DNA of 34,035 nucleotides from assembly GCA_948469655.1 (NCBI GenBank), contig CAOKMF010000014.1, forward strand, positions 1 to 34,035, read 5' to 3'. Source of the stretch: an uncultured Clostridium sp. (lineage in GTDB: Bacteria; Bacillota; Clostridia; TANB77; CAG-508). Made by a program: the position numbers and the translations under genes. A model generated the notes under the pieces. That model did not search any database and was not told the origin of the DNA. It saw only the letters and a program-made list of their open reading frames with translations. This document shows positions 31,024 to 34,035 of this stretch, in pieces (positions within the stretch are counted from its first letter, which is position 1; every line of letters starts with the position of its first letter).

Positions 31024-31824
31024 TTAGCATGAATGTTCATCAATAAATTCATGGACGTCTTGAAGTATATCAATTCTACTTAAACATACTTTCGATTCGC
31101 TTATGCTTTCGGCAAATGAATACTCAGATACTTCTCCGTCTTCTAAAACTATATTAGATATGGTTACAGAATGATCTACGATTTGTATAGATAGGTTTTC
31201 TAACTCTCGAATTTCATAAATATTCTTAAAAAGCGGAAAAACATCATTTAAGTTCAAGTCTGTTTTAATTAAGTAGCTTAAAATTTTACTGTCAAAATCT
31301 TTATCCTGTGATGGATATACAATTTTAAGATAGGGTTTCATCCCAGTCACTTTCTTAATGTTTATAATTGTTGTCTTGTTTTTACAATTATAAACAACAG
31401 AAAATGAATCATCCTTCGTGCAAACGCCATGCTTATCTAATGGTAATATGTTGACCTTCTTTAGGACAACATGATCTTTAATGATTTTAAAATCAAGATT
31501 TGTATCACCAAGATGATTTTTCGTACGAATGGAATAGCACATATCATAACTTGAAGAATAATCTAAAAAATAAACATTACCAGCCATATCAATTATTTCA
31601 AAATAATACGATGATCTTTTAGATAACTGTATTGGAAAAACAATTCCAGGACATTTTGCAAAAAGATCTGAAAACTTATGAATTGAAACATGATATACTT
31701 GTGATTTAAACATCCAATCTAAGATAGCTTCTTTAGTTTCCACAGAATCGTACCTAACACCCTTAAAAAAGTTTAACTTTGTAGGGTGTATCCGAAAAAG
31801 AAATTTGTTGATTGAACCCTTCAA
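31024..31824 (-). CDS. Unknown 266-aa protein with an unshifted in-frame CGG
   Basis: TTG start at 31824 with GGGAGG upstream. The protein has no signal peptide or membrane helix and mixes beta and helical segments (FPIQLSKRSSYYFEIIDMAGNVYFLDYSSSYD; a C-terminal acidic DVHEFIDEHSC). Codon 11 is CGG (31792-31794, TTT-CGG-ATA) and must be read as a triplet, since skipping the C gives a stop within six codons. It has its own promoter. It resembles no family I know and could be an accessory or horizontally acquired gene. Confidence 0.7.
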   Translation of the reverse strand: MKGSINKFLFRIHPTKLNFFKGVRYDSVETKEAILDWMFKSQVYHVSIHKFSDLFAKCPGIVFPIQLSKRSSYYFEIIDMAGNVYFLDYSSSYDMCYSIRTKNHLGDTNLDFKIIKDHVVLKKVNILPLDKHGVCTKDDSFSVVYNCKNKTTIINIKKVTGMKPYLKIVYPSQDKDFDSKILSYLIKTDLNLNDVFPLFKNIYEIRELENLSIQIVDHSVTISNIVLEDGEVSEYSFAESISESKVCLSRIDILQDVHEFIDEHSC

Positions 31825-31892
31825 TTTTTTTAATCCTCCCTGTTAAATAAAATCATATTTAATAGTTACAAAATATAAAATACATATTAAAA

Positions 31893-31921
31893 ATTCTACC
31901 ATAAAATTTATGTTAAATCAA
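31893..31921 (-). promoter_or_regulatory. Promoter of the unknown gene at 31024-31824
   Basis: On the minus strand TTGATT (31921-31916) and TAGAAT (31898-31893) are 17 bases apart. Confidence 0.6.
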
Positions 31922-31927
31922 GTGTAA

Positions 31928-33449
31928 TTATGCAATAATACTAATTTTCTTGCTTTTAAAAAATTTAAATACATTAAATGTACCAAGTAATATTAAATAA
32001 ACAAATATGAAAATTAAAATCTTAAATAAAACAAACCCCAAATCATATTCTATATAATTATCAATGCTATCAAACAAAAACTTAGTCGCAATTACAAGTG
32101 AAAAAGGTATAATTACATAAGATACAAAGTCAAATTTAAAGTGAGTAACTTTATATAGCTGAATTAGACTTATAGTAAAGTTTAAAATTTCGGAAATTGC
32201 AATTATTCCAATATAACCATATATTCCAAAGACTGGAACTAACGTATATATAAGAACTATAGTAGAAAAAAGATCTACAATATTACAAAACATTACACCG
32301 ACTTGCTTGTCAAGTCCACGAAGCATTGCGTCTATAATTTTATCTAAGTAAATCAAAATTATAAGCGGAGATAATAGTACCAAAAATTTAGAAATATCTA
32401 GATTATGATAAATAAAAAAACAGATTTCTTCTGTAAATGTAAGAAAAATACCGGATGATGCAAATGCTAAAAAAAGATGTAAATTTAAAAATAAATCCAG
32501 TAACCTGATTCATTCTATCAAAATCTCTTTTTAGATTATACCTTGCAAATTCAGGTATAAGAAGACCTGCACATGATGTTATGATAATACAGGGAAACAT
32601 TAAAATTGGCATAGTCATTCCGATTTATAAGACCATACTGTGATAAAGCTTCAGAGCAAGAAGCTGAATGCCTTTCTAAGCTAAAAGGAATTAATAATTG
32701 CTTTAAAGTAGAAAGCCCAGAACGTATATATGAAGTAATAGCAACAGGAAGAGCAATCCTTAAAATCTTGTGTAAATATCTTTCGCTTGGAAGAGACCTT
32801 ACGAAATATCTTCTACTATCAATTAAATATAATATATAAGTTAGAATGAATTCAAAAACAGTAGCGATAGTCATGCTTAAAATTAAATAAGTACATACAA
32901 TGCTTAAATCATTTGATGGGAATATATACAAAAACAAACAAGTTAGAATAACTTGAAGGCACATTGTCAAAATTCTAGAAAGAGAAGTTTTAGAAACTCT
33001 TCTAACTCCTGTAAAATATCCGAGAAAGCGAAGTGATAACAGAATTAAAAGGCATACTAATTGCCATTATATAAAGCGGAGTAGAAGACACTTTGCCATG
33101 TAGAAGGAAGCCTGAGCAGAAATTAGCACTAAAAGCCAAAATTAAACAAGCAATTATTCCAAAGCATAAGCTGTATAAGATGCACTTTCTCATAGCAATT
33201 TTTAGTCCGTATTCCAGAATTACCGTCAATTTCTTCAGATACAATTCTTGTTGCAGCAAGACTTATCCCAGAATTTGCAAAAGTAGTAGCAAAAGTAAAG
33301 ATGGACATGATAAGTTCAAAGATACCTGCACCTTCACTACCAAGCTTGTTTGCAACATAAACGTTAAAAAACATGGAAGTAGCACTCATAAATAGAGATG
33401 TTAAAGTTAATATAATTGTATTAAATAAAAAAAGTCTTAATCTACTCAT
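31928..33449 (-). CDS. SpoVB-like polysaccharide flippase with four CGGN sites
   Basis: MATE/MOP-superfamily membrane protein, 505 aa after four skips, with about 14 hydrophobic segments; relatives (SpoVB/MurJ type) move lipid-linked peptidoglycan precursors, SpoVB during spore cortex formation. ATG 33449 (LRLFLFNTIILTLTSLFM) has no clear ribosome site. Skips at minus CGG 33207-33209 (DGNSGI-GLKIAMRK), 33020-33022 (ITSLS-GYFTGVRRVSKTS), 32620-32622 (YGLIN-GMTMPILMFPC) and 32451-32453 (SICII-GIFLTFTEEICFF) restore the SpoVB-type motifs, including YLDKIIDAMLRGLDKQVG. Substrate not shown. Confidence 0.9.
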
Positions 33450-33534
33450 AGAATAAATATATTAATAAATAAAAAGAATATTCAAAAAAGTATTTTATTA
33501 AATTTTTGCTAAATAAAAAATTCAAAAAATAAGC

Positions 33535-33563
33535 TTGACAAGAAATAAAAATAAAGGTAAGAT
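33535..33563 (+). promoter_or_regulatory. Strong promoter upstream of the pilin-like gene
   Basis: TTGACA (33535-33540) and TAAGAT (33558-33563) are separated by 17 bases. Transcripts would include the small ORF, the nested hairpin and the surface-protein gene, a 300-base leader. Confidence 0.65.
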
Positions 33564-33617
33564 AAAAATACAATAGAAAAATATGACGAAAAAGATAAGA
33601 AGAGGAAACCAAAAGAA

Positions 33618-33761
33618 ATGAAAAAAGCAAAACCAAACGATGTAATCCTTGAGACTGTATGTACAGATCATAAAGGTTATTTGAGATACAATAAAATAAT
33701 AGAAGAAAATATAAAGACACAGGAACTTTATAGTATTTTTGCGTTAGCAAAAAATACGTAA
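33618..33761 (+). CDS. Possible 47-aa leader peptide
   Basis: ATG 33618 to TAA 33759, MKKAKPNDVILETVCTDHKG at the start, ending FALAKNT. A weak AGAGGAAACC lies upstream. Its last 16 codons lie inside the nested hairpin, so it could be a leader peptide controlling the downstream gene, or just an open frame within a structured leader. No family recognised. Confidence 0.35.
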   Translation: MKKAKPNDVILETVCTDHKGYLRYNKIIEENIKTQELYSIFALAKNT

Positions 33762-33779
33762 GGATATAACCTGTGTCTT
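33714..33779 (+). promoter_or_regulatory. Nested hairpin in the leader of the pilin-like gene
   Basis: Outer stem AAGACACAGG (33714-33723) with CCTGTGTCTT (33770-33779); inner stem GTATTTTTGC (33733-33742) with GCAAAAAATAC (33747-33757), one bulged base. There is no T-run after the outer stem beyond TCTT. It could be a regulatory RNA element upstream of the surface-protein gene. It does not match the c-di-GMP riboswitch consensus I remember. Confidence 0.5.
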
Positions 33780-33871
33780 CTTGTAAGTTCCATAGTAATA
33801 ATATATTTATGCTCTTAAACTTAACAATAATTTTAAAAATATATAAAAACAAATGAAAGGAAAACCAAACC

Positions 33872-34035
33872 ATGAACAAAGAAAAACCAAACAAGAAAAG
33901 CGAAAGCGGAGTAACGCTAATTGCGTTATTAGTAATGATAATAATACTAGTAATATTATCAGCAGTAACAATACAAGGAATAACAGGACAAGGAGGAATA
34001 ATAGGAGTATCAGCAGATGCAGCAGAACAGCACAA
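33872..34035 (+). CDS. Type IV pilin-like surface protein, N-terminus only
   Basis: The gene runs off the window. ATG 33872 follows GAAAGGAAAACC. The N-terminus MNKEKPNKKSESG is followed by VTLIALLVMIIILVILSAVTI, a prepilin-like Lys/Ser leader, cleavage Gly and hydrophobic helix; the Glu5 of classical pilins is replaced by Ala. Such proteins are common in gut Clostridia, often with repeat-rich bodies. The A-rich codon use (GCA, ACA, ATA, GGA) matches the surface protein at 2-1208, so the two may be related. No CGG in the visible part. Confidence 0.8.
   Translation, partial: MNKEKPNKKSESGVTLIALLVMIIILVILSAVTIQGITGQGGIIGVSADAAEQH

Noticed and set aside
33714..33779. c-di-GMP or other known riboswitch before the pilin-like gene
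   Set aside because: The conserved core sequences I remember for the c-di-GMP classes are absent; only nested stems are seen.
33442..34035. Long minus-strand hydrophobic frame at the right end
   Set aside because: It overlaps the pilin-like gene, promoter and hairpin, and is Leu/Phe/Tyr-rich from antisense AT-rich DNA.

Overview
The window is AT-rich DNA from a Gram-positive, anaerobic, endospore-forming bacterium of the Clostridia. This is inferred from gene content: a gerA-type germination operon, BofA-like and SpoVB-like proteins, pyruvate formate-lyase, a class D-like sortase and AGGAGG ribosome sites. An uncultured gut lineage is likely, but the species cannot be named from sequence alone.

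The main result is a systematic decoding anomaly. In 20 genes the reading frame is interrupted by in-frame CGG, and the conserved protein continues only if the C is skipped and the following GGN is read as one glycine. I count 52 such NNN-C-GGN sites on both strands; the base after CGG is A in 37, T in 10, G in 3 and C in 2. Each lies exactly before a glycine codon, often a conserved glycine, and skipping all of them restores full-length proteins: gpmI (7 sites) gives 510 aa, truB (7) 291 aa, pflB (2) 745 aa and the SpoVB-like gene (4) 505 aa. The other conserved genes, including the 945-codon infB, contain no in-frame CGG. The simplest biological reading is that CGGN is a four-base glycine codon, or that an undecodable CGG triplet forces a +1 shift. 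Three poorly conserved genes use in-frame CGG without a shift (22117, 27102, 27162 and 31792) and look like foreign or differently decoded genes.

Layout. 2-1208: 3' end of a repetitive surface protein with a cysteine-rich tail. 1381-8741: translation and RNA operon rimP-nusA-rnpM-ylxQ-infB-rbfA-nrnA-truB, with a structured element before rbfA. 8868-9092: small unknown gene. 9313-16105: lower glycolysis (gap, pgk, tpiA, a structured RNA, gpmI, a YezG-like gene, eno). 16149-19138 on the minus strand: pflB-pflA, divergent from pth-rng-bofA-like-isochorismatase (19293-21844). 22021-22266: unknown gene. 22324-26589 on the minus strand: gerAA-gerAB-gerAC plus a hidden 53-aa membrane protein. 26712-27209: unknown minus-strand gene. 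27382-29987: dut, a short alaS, and a HIT hydrolase. 30068-30972: sortase and a TSCPD protein. 31024-33449 on the minus strand: an unknown protein and a SpoVB-like flippase. 33450-34035: a strong promoter, a nested hairpin and the start of a pilin-like surface protein.

The glycolytic genes and PFL together form the path from triose phosphates through pyruvate to formate and acetyl-CoA. Nearly every operon contains CGGN sites, so the anomaly affects central metabolism, tRNA modification, peptidyl-tRNA recycling, sporulation, germination and the cell surface. No tRNA, rRNA, CRISPR array or insertion sequence was seen.
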